Under the pieces are notes generated by a model. That model had not been told where the DNA came from, did no database searches, and was given only the letters and a program-made list of their open reading frames with translations. The position numbers were made by a program, and so were the translations under genes. A DNA stretch of 64,000 bases from assembly GCF_022664455.2 (NCBI RefSeq), contig NZ_JAKRKC020000001.1, forward strand, positions 1,927,001 to 1,991,000, in the 5' to 3' direction. Positions 24,928 through 36,657 of this stretch are shown piece after piece; position 1 is the first letter of the stretch; each line of letters begins with the position of its first letter. This stretch comes from Actinomadura luzonensis (GTDB lineage: Bacteria; Actinomycetota; Actinomycetes; Streptosporangiales; Streptosporangiaceae).

Positions 24928-25363
24928 GCTCGCCGTCCTCCTCCTCGTCGTCGTCGCCCTGCAGCACCGGCGAGCCGTGGTGCATCCACAGCCGCCAGCC
25001 CTGCGGGGTGCGGAGATAGACGTTGCTCGCCACCACCTTGCCCGCGGCGAAGCTCGCCTCGCCCTCGTCGCCCGCGGTGAGGATGTTCTCCACGCAGGTG
25101 AGGACCGCGACGTCGCCGAGCACGGTGGTGTTGACGTCGGTCAGCACGAACTGGATGTAGGTCGTGTTGGCCATGATCAGCGCCCACGAGCGCAGCACCT
25201 CGGAGCGGCCGGTCAGCAGCGCCCACCCGGGGTGCACGCAGCTCACCTGGTCGTCGGCGGTGTCCTCGGCCCAGATCTCGGTCATCTTGTCGAGGTCGCC
25301 GCTCTCGATGGCGGTGTAGAACTCCTGGTTGGTCGTCTCGATGGCGGCCGTGTCGACGCTCAT
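24917..25363 (-). CDS. NTF2-like (SnoaL-type) protein inside the folate operon
   Basis: 148 residues from ATG 25363 (GGGAG upstream). Cone-shaped NTF2/SnoaL fold: NQEFYTAIESGDLDKMTEIW, SCVHPGWALLTGRSEVLRSW, ASNVYLRTPQGWRLWMHHGS, then an acidic tail DDDEEEDGELE. It overlaps folP by 4 nt and folB by 11 nt, so it is translated as part of the folate operon. I recall the same gene in other actinomycete fol operons. The conserved His/Trp pocket could bind a pterin; an enzymatic role is not known. Confidence 0.85.
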   Translation of the reverse strand: MSVDTAAIETTNQEFYTAIESGDLDKMTEIWAEDTADDQVSCVHPGWALLTGRSEVLRSWALIMANTTYIQFVLTDVNTTVLGDVAVLTCVENILTAGDEGEASFAAGKVVASNVYLRTPQGWRLWMHHGSPVLQGDDDEEEDGELEP

Positions 25364-26217
25364 GTGCCTGCTCCCGCTTTCGTCCATGCGGCGGCCACGC
25401 GCACCGCGTCGGCGTTGGGGCCGACGTCGTGCACGCGCACGCACCAGGCGCCCGCCTGAGCCGCCAGGGCGGTCACGGCCAGGGTGGCGTCGTCGCTTCG
25501 GCTGAACGGCCGGGGCGTGCCGTCGGGGCCGGCCAGCAGGCGCCCCAGGAATCGCTTGCGCGACGCCCCGATGAGCAGCGGGTATCCCAGCTCCGCCAGC
25601 TGGGGGATGCCGGCCAGCAGCGCCCAGTTGTGCTCGGCGTTCTTGGCGAAGCCGAGGCCGGGGTCGAGCACGATCTGCTCCTCCGACACGCCCTCGGCCA
25701 GCACCAGGTTGACCCGCTTGCTCAGCTCTTCGCGCACCTCGCCGACCACGTCGGCGTAGACGGCGCGCGCGTACATGTCGTGGCTGTGGCCCCGCCAGTG
25801 CATCACCACGTAGGAGACCCCGGTCGCCGCCACCACGCGCGGCATCTCCGGGTCGGCCAGGCCGCCGCTGACGTCGTTGACCAGCCGCGCGCCCGCCTCG
25901 ACCGCGGCCTTGGCGACCTCGGCGCGCATCGTGTCGACGCTGACCGCCACGCCCTCCGCGGCCAGCGCCCTGATCACCGGGACGACCCGGGCCAGCTCCT
26001 CCTCCAGCGAGACCCGGGCGGCGCCGGGACGGGTGGACTCGCCGCCCACGTCGACGAGGTCGGCGCCCTCATCGACCAGCTCGAAGCCGTGCCTGATGGC
26101 GGCCGCCTCGTCGAACCAGAGGCCGCCGTCGGAGAAGGAGTCGGGCGTCACATTGACCACGCCCATGACGAGACACCGCTCCGCCCCTCCTGGCACGCTG
26201 ATGGGCATGCTAGTCAT
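25360..26217 (-). CDS. folP: dihydropteroate synthase
   Basis: 285 residues; joins p-aminobenzoate to the pterin pyrophosphate, the sulfonamide target. Motifs: VMGVVNVTPDSFSDGGLWFD, LVDVGGESTRPGAARVS, LVNDVSGGLADPEMPRV, IVLDPGLGFAKNAEHNWALL and LLIGASRKRFLGRLL. Length is normal. ATG 26217 has little ribosome site; ATG 26208 is the alternative. 67 nt separate it from folE upstream. Confidence 0.95.
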   Translation of the reverse strand: MTSMPISVPGGAERCLVMGVVNVTPDSFSDGGLWFDEAAAIRHGFELVDEGADLVDVGGESTRPGAARVSLEEELARVVPVIRALAAEGVAVSVDTMRAEVAKAAVEAGARLVNDVSGGLADPEMPRVVAATGVSYVVMHWRGHSHDMYARAVYADVVGEVREELSKRVNLVLAEGVSEEQIVLDPGLGFAKNAEHNWALLAGIPQLAELGYPLLIGASRKRFLGRLLAGPDGTPRPFSRSDDATLAVTALAAQAGAWCVRVHDVGPNADAVRVAAAWTKAGAGT

Positions 26218-26284
26218 GGGCCAAGCCTAGGCGTTCCCCCACACCTGCTGACATCGCGGGTCCCCGGTTGTGGATGACGATGGC

Positions 26285-26863
26285 TCACCTGCCGAGGATG
26301 AGCGCCATCGCCTCGGCACGGGTCTTGTCGCTGGTCCTGAAGTCGCCGCGGACGGCCGAGGTCACGGTCTTCGCGCCCGGCTTGCGCACCCCGCGCATGG
26401 TCATGCACAGGTGCTCGCACTCGACCACCACGATGACGCCGCGCGGCTCCAGCACCCGCATGAGCGCGTCGGCGATCTGGGACGTCATCCGCTCCTGCAC
26501 CTGTGGCCGGCGGGCGAAGACGTCGACCAGCCTGGCCAGCTTCGACAGCCCCGTCACCTGGCCCCGCTCGTTGGGGATGTAGCCGACGTGGGCCAGGCCG
26601 TGGAAGGGGACCAGGTGGTGCTCGCAGGTCGAGTAGACCTCGATGTCCCTGACGAGCACCATCTCGTCGTGATCGACGTCGAACACCTTGTTGAGCACGT
26701 CCTCGGGCGTCTGGCCGAGCCCCGAATACTGCTCGGCCATGGCCCTGGCGACGCGGGCGGGCGTCTCGACCAGGCCGTCGCGGTCGGGATCCTCGCCGAT
26801 GGCGTAGAGGATCTCGCGGACGGCCTTCTCGATGCGCCCGAGGTCGACGTCGTGGTGTGTCAC
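26285..26863 (-). CDS. folE: GTP cyclohydrolase I
   Basis: 192 residues; converts GTP to dihydroneopterin triphosphate. [20 protein letters not shown] holds the zinc Cys and catalytic His residues, [20 protein letters not shown] the substrate pocket, and [20 protein letters not shown] the second zinc Cys. Start GTG 26863 has GGAG 8 nt upstream. It follows ftsH by 19 nt, so it belongs to the ftsH-folE-folP operon. Confidence 0.96.
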   Translation of the reverse strand: MTHHDVDLGRIEKAVREILYAIGEDPDRDGLVETPARVARAMAEQYSGLGQTPEDVLNKVFDVDHDEMVLVRDIEVYSTCEHHLVPFHGLAHVGYIPNERGQVTGLSKLARLVDVFARRPQVQERMTSQIADALMRVLEPRGVIVVVECEHLCMTMRGVRKPGAKTVTSAVRGDFRTSDKTRAEAMALILGR

Positions 26864-26882
26864 AAACTACTCCGTGGTGGTG

Positions 26883-28880
<1,998 letters not shown>

Positions 28881-29071
28881 CCGATGCGGAACCCCTTGCG
28901 GGCCCGTCCCTTCCTGACCATGGCCTGGAACCCCGGGCGTGCCCGGGGCCGCGGCATCCGACACCGCGACTTCTGACTACCCGAAGGGGACGCAAGGTCA
29001 CCCTTCCGGAGTCTGAAGGTACACCGGCAGAGCGCGCGGAGGGACCGCCCGCTGCACCGGCCTTGCCCTAT

Positions 29072-29088
29072 CAACGTACGTCACGTTG
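29072..29088. promoter_or_regulatory. palindrome in the hpt-ftsH gap
   Basis: CAACGT-ACGTC-ACGTTG is a perfect 6-bp dyad with a 5-nt spacer. It lies between the hpt stop and the ftsH start, where an ftsH promoter or operator would be expected. No regulator is known to me for this motif. Confidence 0.35.
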
Positions 29089-29129
29089 CGCGATGTTCCC
29101 GGCCATGGCAAGAGGGGCCGCTCGGCCTC

Positions 29130-29681
29130 TTATCGGTATACGTGCTCGGCGAGAGTGCCGATGAACGGCAGGTTCCGGTATCGCTCGGCGTAGTCGAGCC
29201 CATATCCGATGACGAACTCGTTGGGAATGTCGAAGCCCACGTATTTGACGTCGATCGGCACCTTCACGGCGTCGGGTTTACGCAGCGCGGCGCAGATCTC
29301 CAAAGAGGCGGGCTTGCGCGACTTCAGGTTTTCCAGCAGCCAGTGGAGGGTGAGGCCGGAGTCGATGATGTCCTCGACGATCAGCACGTGGCGGTCGAGG
29401 ATGTCGGTGTCGAGGTCTTTCAGCACGCGGACGACGCCGGACGACTTGGTGCCCGCGCCGTAGGACGACACCGCCATCCAGTCCATCTGCACCGGCACGT
29501 GCAAGGCCCTGGCCAGGTCGGCCATCACCATGACGGCGCCCTTGAGCACGCCCACGAGCAGGACGTCCTTGCCCGCGTAATCTTGGTCGATGCGCCCGGC
29601 CAGCTCTTTGATCTTGGCCTGGAGGTCGTCCTCGGAAATGAGCACCTTTTCCAGGTCATTGCCCATGTCGGCAGCGTCCAC
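29130..29681 (-). CDS. hpt: hypoxanthine phosphoribosyltransferase
   Basis: 183 residues; salvages hypoxanthine and guanine with [24 protein letters not shown] holds the first PRPP loop, [20 protein letters not shown] the flexible loop, and [20 protein letters not shown] the PRPP-binding motif. GTG 29681 has AAGGAA upstream; ATG 29666 is the alternative. It lies 10 nt after tilS, a pairing conserved widely in bacteria with ftsH. Confidence 0.95.
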   Translation of the reverse strand: MDAADMGNDLEKVLISEDDLQAKIKELAGRIDQDYAGKDVLLVGVLKGAVMVMADLARALHVPVQMDWMAVSSYGAGTKSSGVVRVLKDLDTDILDRHVLIVEDIIDSGLTLHWLLENLKSRKPASLEICAALRKPDAVKVPIDVKYVGFDIPNEFVIGYGLDYAERYRNLPFIGTLAEHVYR

Positions 29682-29691
29682 CTGTGGTTCC

Positions 29692-30693
29692 TTACGCGTG
29701 GGGACTCTTGGCGAGTATCAGGGTGCCATACCGCCGCGCGGCGCTCAGACCCCCGGGCAGATCGGCGGGCTTCTGCCCGCGCCACCGCGTGACCAGCCGA
29801 TCCACGGCCAGCACGTGCGTGGCGGAGAGCGCGCCGGAGGGCGCGCCGGCGGCGATGGCAGCCCGGCGGAGCACCCGCCGCCGGACGGCGTCCGGCAGCC
29901 GTTCCAGCTCCGCCACGGCGAGGGTCACCGACTCGCCGATATCGCTAAGAGCGCAATTCTGGTACGCCGATTCGGCCCATCCGTCGAGCGCGTCGGCGTC
30001 CTCCCGGGCCAGCCGCGCGGTGCGGGCGAGGGCCTCGGCCACGCCGGGGCCGAGCTCGGCCTCCAGCACGGGCAGCACCCGGCGGCGGACGCGCACCCGG
30101 GTGTAGCGGGGGTCGTCGTTGTGCGGGTCGTCCCAGGGGTCGAGGCCGAGCGCCTGGCAGGCCGCGACCGTTGTCGCCCTGGGCAGGTCGAGGAAGGGGC
30201 GGCGGTAGCGGCCCGCCCGCGCCGCCATCCCGGACAACGAGCGCGGCCCGCTGCCCCTCGCGAGACCCAGGAGCACGGTCTCGGCCTGGTCGTCCCTGGT
30301 GTGGCCGAGGAGCACGGCCACGGCGCCGTGCCGGTCGGCGGCGGCGGCGAGCGCGGCGTAGCGGGCGTCCCTGGCCGCCGCCTCCGGGCCGCCCTCGGCG
30401 CCGACGGTGACGGTCAGCACGTCGGCGGGCTCCAGGCCCAGCCGGGCCCCCTGGGCGGCGACCTCGCGCGCCCGCTCGCCCGAGCCCTCCTGGAGCCGGT
30501 GGTCGACGGTGAGCAGGCCGGCGCGCAGGCCCAGGCGGGGCGCGGTGAACGCGAGCGCGGCGGCGAGCGCGGTGGAGTCGGCCCCGCCGCTGCACGCCGC
30601 CAGCACCAGGGCCGCGCGCGGCAGGTCGGCGAGCGCCTCCCGCACGGCCCGGCGGACGTCGGCTACGGCTGGATGTGGACCCACGACCGCCAT
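29692..30693 (-). CDS. tilS: tRNA(Ile)-lysidine synthetase
   Basis: 333 residues; modifies C34 of tRNA-Ile2 to lysidine so that AUA is read. The PP-loop is [20 protein letters not shown]; further marks are [60 protein letters not shown] and [20 protein letters not shown]. The C-terminal region is short, as in actinobacteria. Between the metalloprotease gene and hpt on the same strand. Confidence 0.93.
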   Translation of the reverse strand: MAVVGPHPAVADVRRAVREALADLPRAALVLAACSGGADSTALAAALAFTAPRLGLRAGLLTVDHRLQEGSGERAREVAAQGARLGLEPADVLTVTVGAEGGPEAAARDARYAALAAAADRHGAVAVLLGHTRDDQAETVLLGLARGSGPRSLSGMAARAGRYRRPFLDLPRATTVAACQALGLDPWDDPHNDDPRYTRVRVRRRVLPVLEAELGPGVAEALARTARLAREDADALDGWAESAYQNCALSDIGESVTLAVAELERLPDAVRRRVLRRAAIAAGAPSGALSATHVLAVDRLVTRWRGQKPADLPGGLSAARRYGTLILAKSPHA

Positions 30694-30719
30694 TGTCGCG
30701 GGTCCGGGGCGGCCGGCGG

Positions 30720-31796
30720 TCAGGCGGGAAGGGCCGGGGTGCCGATCACGCGGTCGATCCAGGAGCCGGGGTCGGCGATCTCCTGGGTGGTGGGCAGGGT
30801 GTCCTTGCTGGTCCAGATCTTGTTGAAGCCGTCCATGCCGGCCCGCTCGACCACCGCGCGCACGAACGCCGAGCCCTCGGCGTACTGCTTCATCTTGACC
30901 TCGATGCCGAGCAGCCGGCGCACGGTGCGGTCGAGCCGCGAGCCGCCCTCACGGCGCTGGGCGAACTTGCCGCGGATCTCGGCCACCGACGGCACCACCG
31001 ACGGGCCCACGGCGTCCATCACGTAGTCGCCGTGCCCCTCGACCAGGGTCATCACGGCCGTGAGCCGGTCGAGGATGGCCTTCTGGGCGGGCGACTGGAT
31101 GACGTCGATGAGGTTGCCCTCGCCGCCCCGCACCACGTCGGCCACGGTGTCGGCGGCGTTGCGGAGGCGTTCGAGCAGCGTGGGCAGGTCGAGGTCGGAG
31201 GCGAGCAGGAACTCGGTCATCTGCGAGCGGACGTACTCGCGCAGCCACGGCACGCCGGTGAACTGCACCCGGTGGGTCTCCTCGTGCAGGCACACCCACA
31301 GGCGGAAGTCGTGCGGGTTGACGCCCATCTCGCGCTCGGCGTGGACGATGTTGGGCGCGACGAGCGTCAGCCGCCCGGCCGGCTCCTGGCCGGTGGGGTC
31401 GGGCGGCAGGAACAGCTCGTACTGGCCCAGCACGCGCGAGGCGAGGAAGGCCAGGACCGCCCCGACCTCGACGCCCGTGATGCGCGAGCCCACGGCCGTG
31501 ACGATGGCGGGCGGCGGGTTGTCGCTGTTGCCCATGCGCTGCGTCAGGGGTTCGAGCACCACGCGGAACCCCTCGACGTTGGCCCTGATCCAGCCGGGCC
31601 GGTCCACGATGGTGGCCGGCTGGGGCGCGGTCTCCGTGTGGATCTTCGTGAACTCCCGTACGTGGCCCTCGGCCTCGCGCGACAGGGTGCGGAGCTCGGT
31701 GACGGCCTGCCTGGCCTCCTCCCGGCTCACTTGAGGACCGGGGCGCACCAGGCGCGTGCCGGTCGTGACGGCCAGATCCCAGTCGATCACCTGCAT
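30720..31796 (-). CDS. DUF2342 zinc-dependent metalloprotease
   Basis: 358 residues from ATG 31796 ([10 protein letters not shown]); GTG 31805 is a second choice. The zincin motif is [20 protein letters not shown] (HExxH) with a downstream Glu in [18 protein letters not shown]. The family is actinobacterial, often labelled F420-biosynthesis-associated, and its substrate is unknown. It sits between dacB and tilS, a conserved order, so a cell-envelope role is plausible. No signal peptide. Confidence 0.88.
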   Translation of the reverse strand: MQVIDWDLAVTTGTRLVRPGPQVSREEARQAVTELRTLSREAEGHVREFTKIHTETAPQPATIVDRPGWIRANVEGFRVVLEPLTQRMGNSDNPPPAIVTAVGSRITGVEVGAVLAFLASRVLGQYELFLPPDPTGQEPAGRLTLVAPNIVHAEREMGVNPHDFRLWVCLHEETHRVQFTGVPWLREYVRSQMTEFLLASDLDLPTLLERLRNAADTVADVVRGGEGNLIDVIQSPAQKAILDRLTAVMTLVEGHGDYVMDAVGPSVVPSVAEIRGKFAQRREGGSRLDRTVRRLLGIEVKMKQYAEGSAFVRAVVERAGMDGFNKIWTSKDTLPTTQEIADPGSWIDRVIGTPALPA

Positions 31797-31820
31797 ACCG
31801 TCCACCGTACGTGGTTCCGC

Positions 31821-33248
31821 TCAAGACCGCGCGACGATGGCCGCGAGGCGGTCGAGCACGGGCTCGGCGTTGATCGGCACCTGGTCGGCCATGAAGGCGA
31901 AGGTGACCAGCCGGCCGTCCTTGGTCGTGGCGAGGCCGGCCAGGGTGTTGACGTTGTTGAGCGTGCCGGTCTTGGCGCGGACCAGGCCCACCTGGCCGCG
32001 GCTGTCGCTCGCGGTGAAGCGGCGGCCGTTGCCGAGCGTGCCGGAGAAGCCCGCGATCGGCATGCCGGAGGCGACGGCGTGCAGGCCGGGCGAGGCCGGC
32101 GAGCCGGCCATGGCGACCAGCTTGGCGAGGGCGGCGGCGCTGATGCGGTTGCGGGGGGAAAGGCCGCTGCCGTCGGACAGCGCGACGCCCTGGGCCGCGT
32201 TGAGCCGCTTGAGCACCCCGAGCACGGCCGCCGCGCCGCCCTCGAAGGAGGCCGGCTGCCCCTCCTTGATGGCGACGTGCCTGGCCAGCGCCTCGGCCAT
32301 GTCGTTGTCGCTGTGCGTCAGGGTGTGCTCGACCAGGGCGTAGATCGGCGCCGAGTCGACCCGGCCCAGCTCGGCGGCCCCGGCGGGGGCCCTGCCCGGG
32401 CGGATCGACTTCGCCACGGAGATGCCCTGCTTGCCGAGCAGCCGGGCGAAGGCCGCGGCGGCGTAGGCGGGCGGGTCGGCGACGCGCGGGGTGTTGGAGC
32501 GCGGGTTCTGGCGGCCCTCGTCGATGGCGAGGGCGTGGACCGGGGCGACGTTGCCCTCGGGGACGATGTAGCCGGGCTTCCAGCCGGCCGCCGTGGTGGG
32601 GCCGGTGAACAGCGACGTGTCGTAGGTGAGGGTGACCTTCGTGACCTTCTGGGCCTTCAGCGTGGCGGCCGTGCGGGCGGCGAGGGTGGCGAGGCTCGCC
32701 TGCTTCGGGTACCGCGGCCTGGCCGACGGGCCGGCGAGCAGCGGGTCGCCGCCGCCGACGAGCACCACCGAGCCCGGCTTGCCGCCCTGCACCACGCGGG
32801 TGGACAGGTGGGCGTCGGGGCCGAGAGAGGCCAGCGCCGCCGTGCAGGTGACGATCTTGGTGGTGGAGGCGGGCGTGATCGGGGTGTCGGCGTTCGCGGC
32901 GAAGATCCGCTCGCCGGTGGCCGCGTCGAGCACGACCGCGCCGACCCGTTTGCCGAGCGCTTCGTCACCCAGCGCGTCGGTGAGCTGCCGCGTCAAAGTA
33001 CCCTTAGTCGGGAGAGGTCCGTCTCCTGGCCTCACCGAGAGCTGGGCCAGCACAGGCCCTGAGGTGACCACGGGGGCGGGAGGAGGAGACCCTTCCGGCG
33101 GAGACGCCGTCGGCTCGGTCGGTGACGTCTGCCTCGTCAGCGCGCCCAGGCTGAAGTCGGTGGTCATCGCGTACACGCCGGTGACCGTCGTCAGCACCTG
33201 GAGCACGGCGAGAGTGGCCAGCATCACCCACCGGTCGTGCCGCGCCAC
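31821..33248 (-). CDS. dacB: D-alanyl-D-alanine carboxypeptidase/endopeptidase, PBP4 type
   Basis: 475 residues. A single N-terminal helix ([20 protein letters not shown]) is followed by a Pro/Ser/Thr spacer and a peptidase S13 domain. Active-site motifs: SxxK as [10 protein letters not shown], SxN as [13 protein letters not shown], and KTG as [16 protein letters not shown]. The enzyme trims or cleaves peptidoglycan peptide bridges outside the membrane. Start GTG 33248 with AGGAGAGAGG upstream. Divergent from ppa with 83 bp between starts. Confidence 0.92.
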   Translation of the reverse strand: MARHDRWVMLATLAVLQVLTTVTGVYAMTTDFSLGALTRQTSPTEPTASPPEGSPPPAPVVTSGPVLAQLSVRPGDGPLPTKGTLTRQLTDALGDEALGKRVGAVVLDAATGERIFAANADTPITPASTTKIVTCTAALASLGPDAHLSTRVVQGGKPGSVVLVGGGDPLLAGPSARPRYPKQASLATLAARTAATLKAQKVTKVTLTYDTSLFTGPTTAAGWKPGYIVPEGNVAPVHALAIDEGRQNPRSNTPRVADPPAYAAAAFARLLGKQGISVAKSIRPGRAPAGAAELGRVDSAPIYALVEHTLTHSDNDMAEALARHVAIKEGQPASFEGGAAAVLGVLKRLNAAQGVALSDGSGLSPRNRISAAALAKLVAMAGSPASPGLHAVASGMPIAGFSGTLGNGRRFTASDSRGQVGLVRAKTGTLNNVNTLAGLATTKDGRLVTFAFMADQVPINAEPVLDRLAAIVARS

Positions 33249-33331
33249 GTCGCCTGCCCTCTCTCCTGTGTTCGCCTAGAGACATTAACGCCCGACCGGG
33301 GGTACCCGGGGGCTTGAGCGGAGGAACCGCG

Positions 33332-33826
33332 GTGGAGTTCGACGTTGTCGTTGAGATTCCCAAGGGGCAACGGAACAAGTACGAAGTGGACCACGAGACC
33401 GGGAAGATCCGGCTGGACCGGCTCCTGTTCACCTCCACGCAGTACCCCGCCGACTACGGCTTCATCGAGAACACCCTCGGCGAGGACGGCGACCCGCTCG
33501 ACGCCCTGGTGCTGCTGCAGGAGCCGACGTTCCCGGGGTGCTACATCACCTGCCGCGCGGTCGGCATGTTCCGGATGACCGACGAGAAGGGCGGCGACGA
33601 CAAGGTGCTCTGCGTGCCGTCCACCGACCCGCGGATGCACCACATCCAGGACATCCACCACGTGTCGGAGTTCGACCGGCTGGAGATCCAGCACTTCTTC
33701 GAGGTCTACAAGGACCTGGAGCCCGGCAAGTCCGTCGAGGGCGCCAACTGGGTCGGCCGGGCCGAGGCCGAGGCCGAGATCGAGCGCTCCTTCCAGCGGC
33801 TGAAGGAGTCCGGCGGGCATCACTGA
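33332..33826 (+). CDS. ppa: inorganic pyrophosphatase, family I
   Basis: 164 residues; hydrolyses pyrophosphate and so drives biosynthesis. Motifs: [40 protein letters not shown] and [17 protein letters not shown] (DxDPxD-type metal Asp residues, here DGDPLD). Start GTG 33332 with GGAGG 7 nt upstream. Normal length. Confidence 0.96.
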   Translation: MEFDVVVEIPKGQRNKYEVDHETGKIRLDRLLFTSTQYPADYGFIENTLGEDGDPLDALVLLQEPTFPGCYITCRAVGMFRMTDEKGGDDKVLCVPSTDPRMHHIQDIHHVSEFDRLEIQHFFEVYKDLEPGKSVEGANWVGRAEAEAEIERSFQRLKESGGHH

Positions 33827-33851
33827 CCCCTCCGGGGCATCACGGACGCCT

Positions 33852-34964
33852 CTAGCTGGGCCTGGTGGCGCCCACCAGGTCCCCGCGTCCGATGGGGGCG
33901 ACCCGCACCACGTCGCCCGTCTGCGGGGCGTGCACCATCTGGCCGCGGCCCACGTAGATGCCGACGTGGTGGATGGTCGCCGGGTTGCTCGTGTCGCGGG
34001 CGAAGAACAGCAGGTCGCCGCGGCGCAGCTGGTCGAGCGGGACGTGCGGGCCGGCCGTCCACTGCGTACCGGTCCAGTGGTCGAGCCGGACGCCGGCCCG
34101 CTCCCACGCGCGCATCGTCAGTCCCGAGCAGTCGTAGGTCGCCGGGCCGGCCGCCGCCCACACGTACGGCTTGCCGAGCTGGGTGAGCGCCCAGTCGGCG
34201 GCCCGGTCCCCCAGGGCCGAGCCGCCGGTGATCAGCCCGGCCGCCGAGGCGGCCACCGTACGCCGGCGGGCCAGCAGGTCGGCCCGGGCGCGGGCGGCGT
34301 CCACCCGGTGCTGCAGCCGGTGCTCGCGGGCCCGCAGCTCCCGCGTCTCGTGGCGCTGACCGGCCACGGCGGCCCGCGCCGCCTCCTTCGCCGCGCGGGC
34401 GCGCTCGGCCATGACCGCCTGGCCGGCCCGGGCCTCGGCCGCCTGGGTGCGCAGGATCGCCGCGACCTGCTGAGCGTCGCGCAGCCGGGCCAGGATCGCC
34501 GCCCGCTCCCCGCTGAGCTGGCCGAGCACGCCCGCCCGGTGCAGCGCGCCGTCGTCGTCGCCGCGGTCGGTGAGCAGGCCCATGATCGGCTCCAGCGGCC
34601 CGAGCCCGCCGTACGCCTGCGCCGCGAGTAGCGCGACCGGCTGCCGGGCCCGCTCCACCTCGGCGTCGGCGGCGGCCAGGCGCTCCTGGGTGAGGCGGGC
34701 CCGCTCCTCGGCGGCGCGCAGCTGCACCACCTGCCCGTTGTACGCCTCCACCAGCCGCTCCACCTCGGCCGCGAGGGCCGCCAGGCGGGACTGCGCGGCG
34801 GCGAGCCTGGCGCTGGTGGTGGCCAGGGCGCGGGAGCGGTCGCGGACGGTCGCGCGGGCCTCGCGGACGTCATGGGCGCTGGGCGGACGCGGCTCGGTGC
34901 GGGCCGGCGGGCACAGCGCGACCAGCAGGCAGCCCGCCAGCAGCGTCGCACGGAATGTGCGCAT
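33852..34964 (-). CDS. secreted NlpC/P60 peptidoglycan endopeptidase
   Basis: 370 residues. A signal peptide (FRATLLAGCLLVALCPPARTE) is followed by an Ala/Arg/Glu-rich coiled coil at about 30-235 and a C-terminal NlpC/P60 domain. The catalytic Cys is in TYDCSGLTMRAWERAGVRLD, the His in IHHVGIYVGRGQMVHAPQTG. The layout is like the gene at 3439-4485 but without a riboswitch leader. It probably acts in cell separation. Its 3' end is convergent to ppa (25 bp gap). Confidence 0.9.
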   Translation of the reverse strand: MRTFRATLLAGCLLVALCPPARTEPRPPSAHDVREARATVRDRSRALATTSARLAAAQSRLAALAAEVERLVEAYNGQVVQLRAAEERARLTQERLAAADAEVERARQPVALLAAQAYGGLGPLEPIMGLLTDRGDDDGALHRAGVLGQLSGERAAILARLRDAQQVAAILRTQAAEARAGQAVMAERARAAKEAARAAVAGQRHETRELRAREHRLQHRVDAARARADLLARRRTVAASAAGLITGGSALGDRAADWALTQLGKPYVWAAAGPATYDCSGLTMRAWERAGVRLDHWTGTQWTAGPHVPLDQLRRGDLLFFARDTSNPATIHHVGIYVGRGQMVHAPQTGDVVRVAPIGRGDLVGATRPS

Positions 34965-35077
34965 AGGTCCCCCCAGAAACAGATGGTGACTCTATGCACG
35001 CGATTCCCCCCGGTTCGCTCACGTAACGTGACGAACGCTCCCCTTGGGCGAACCTGTAACCATGCCGGGAGCGAGCC

Positions 35078-36586
35078 TCAGGTGGTCTCGGCCGGGGAGG
35101 TCGGCGGCTCCTCGGTGGGGGTGGGCGTCGCCGTCTCGGCGGGCGTCGTGGTGGGGGTGGGCGTCTGCGTCGGGATCGGGGTCGCGGTGGGCGTCGGCGT
35201 GGGGCAGGGCATCGTGTGGCGCGGCCGGTCGGGGCAGGGGCCTGGACGCGGGCCAGGACCGGGATGGTGGCCAGGGCCGCCCGGACGGGGATCGGGGCCA
35301 CCGGGGCCGCCGGGGCCGTCCGGATCGAGCGGGCCGGTGCCGGGACCGGGCTCGGCCGGGTCTCCGGAAGGGTCGGCGGGCGGGTCGGCGGGCTCGCCCC
35401 CGTCCGGCGGCAGGCCGGACGACGGCGCGGGCCGGGCCGTCACGCCGGCCGGGCGCAGCGGGCCCTCCGCCGGCCCCGCGGGGTGCGGGGCGGTGGCGTC
35501 GACGACGGGGTCCACGGTCATGGGCACATCCTGAGGTCGCTCCTGCCAGGGCAGCCGGACGGCGGGCGGCTCGCCGGTGGGCGGGAACGCGGCCGTCGCC
35601 ACTCCCGACACGACGCCGTCGCCGCCGAACTCATGGAAGATCATCGCTATCGCCACCACGGCCGCGACCGCCGCCAGCGCGCCCGCCACCGCCTTGGGCC
35701 ACCGCCGAACAGTCCGCTGCGACGGGACGGGAAACCCGGCGGCGCCCAGGCCGCGGCCGGTGCGCCGGGCCACGTACCGCCGGTAGGGCGCCAGCTCGGG
35801 ATCGGCGAAGCAGCTCAGCACCCGGATGCGCAGCGCGTCGGGCAGCTCCGCGGCCGGCAGCAGCTCGAACACCTTGGCCGCCGAGACCTCCCGGCCCCGG
35901 TGCGGCGAGCAGGCCGCGCACTCCCGCAGGTGCCGCACCAGCCGCTCGCGCGTCTCGGCGGTCAGCCGCCCCGAGGAGCCCTTGAGGATGGCGGCCCGGC
36001 TCGGGCAGTCGTCCGGCTCCCTCCCGGCCAGGATCTCGGCGGTGATCGCGTCGCGCAGCCGGTCGCGCGCGGCCCGCATGGCGGGCTCGACCTGCCGCGC
36101 CGGGACGGCGAGGACCTGGGCCAGCTCGGGCTCGGGCAGCCCGTGCGCGATCGCCAGCTCCAGCACCTCGCGGTCGGCGACGGGCGAGGCTGTGGACCGC
36201 GTTCCCGGCCACGGCGCGCAGCCCGCCGCCGCCCGGCCGTCCTGCGCAGCTCCGGCGGCGGGCGGGGCGGCGGGCGGGGCGGCGGGCGGCGGCGGGCGGG
36301 GCGGCGGGCGGGGCGGCGGGTGGGGCGGCGGGTGGGGCGGCGGCGCGGCGGCGCAGGCACTCGGCAGCGCGTACAGCCAGGCGCGCAGCCGCGCGGGGTC
36401 GGCCAGCGCCCCGGCGTGCGCCTCGGCGGCGATCAGCGCGTCGCGCAGCGCCACCTGCGCGCTCTCGGCGTCGCCGAGGAGGGACCGGCAGTAGCGGTAG
36501 ACGCCCTCCGCGTACGCGTCGTAAAGCGCGGCGGGGGCGCCGGGATCGCGGGCGCGGAGCGCTTCCACCAGATTGCGGTCGTTCAT
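35078..36586 (-). CDS. ECF-type sigma domain fused to zinc-finger anti-sigma-like domain and extracellular Pro/Thr tail
   Basis: 502 residues from ATG 36586. Residues 1-75 resemble sigma region 2 (APAALYDAYAEGVYRYCRSL); about 80-112 is a Pro-rich linker; about 138-185 resembles region 4 (REVLELAIAHGLPEPELAQV, RAARDRLRDAI). Then comes an anti-sigma zinc motif H219-x3-C223-x2-C226 (HLRECAAC), one membrane helix at about 299-317 and a secreted tail rich in Pro, Gly and Thr (PTPTPTATPIPTQTPTPTTT). It reads as sigma factor and ZAS-type anti-sigma in one membrane-bound chain. Region 2 is weak, so DNA binding may be lost. Alone on its strand. Confidence 0.75.
   Translation of the reverse strand: MNDRNLVEALRARDPGAPAALYDAYAEGVYRYCRSLLGDAESAQVALRDALIAAEAHAGALADPARLRAWLYALPSACAAAPPPHPPPHPPPRPPPRPPPPAAPPAAPPAAGAAQDGRAAAGCAPWPGTRSTASPVADREVLELAIAHGLPEPELAQVLAVPARQVEPAMRAARDRLRDAITAEILAGREPDDCPSRAAILKGSSGRLTAETRERLVRHLRECAACSPHRGREVSAAKVFELLPAAELPDALRIRVLSCFADPELAPYRRYVARRTGRGLGAAGFPVPSQRTVRRWPKAVAGALAAVAAVVAIAMIFHEFGGDGVVSGVATAAFPPTGEPPAVRLPWQERPQDVPMTVDPVVDATAPHPAGPAEGPLRPAGVTARPAPSSGLPPDGGEPADPPADPSGDPAEPGPGTGPLDPDGPGGPGGPDPRPGGPGHHPGPGPRPGPCPDRPRHTMPCPTPTPTATPIPTQTPTPTTTPAETATPTPTEEPPTSPAETT
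36252..36352 (-). repeat. GGCGGGCGGG-type tandem repeat coding a Pro-rich linker
   Basis: Short units of ggcggcgggcgg and ggggcggcgggt repeat in frame and code PPPHPPPHPPPRPPP. The stretch lies between the region 2 and region 4 parts of the sigma-like protein. Strong G-runs on the plus strand could form G-quadruplexes. Confidence 0.75.
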
Positions 36587-36657
36587 GTGACCGAAGGTAA
36601 TGGATCGGTAACTAGTAGTTCTACCGGTTCCGGACCGATGGCATTTATACCGGCGAA

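Noticed and set aside
28881..28964. GTG 28964 as the FtsH start
   Set aside because: It would add a Pro/Gly-rich leader not usual for Fts[11 protein letters not shown] at 28880 is the common start. Kept as a possibility in the entry.
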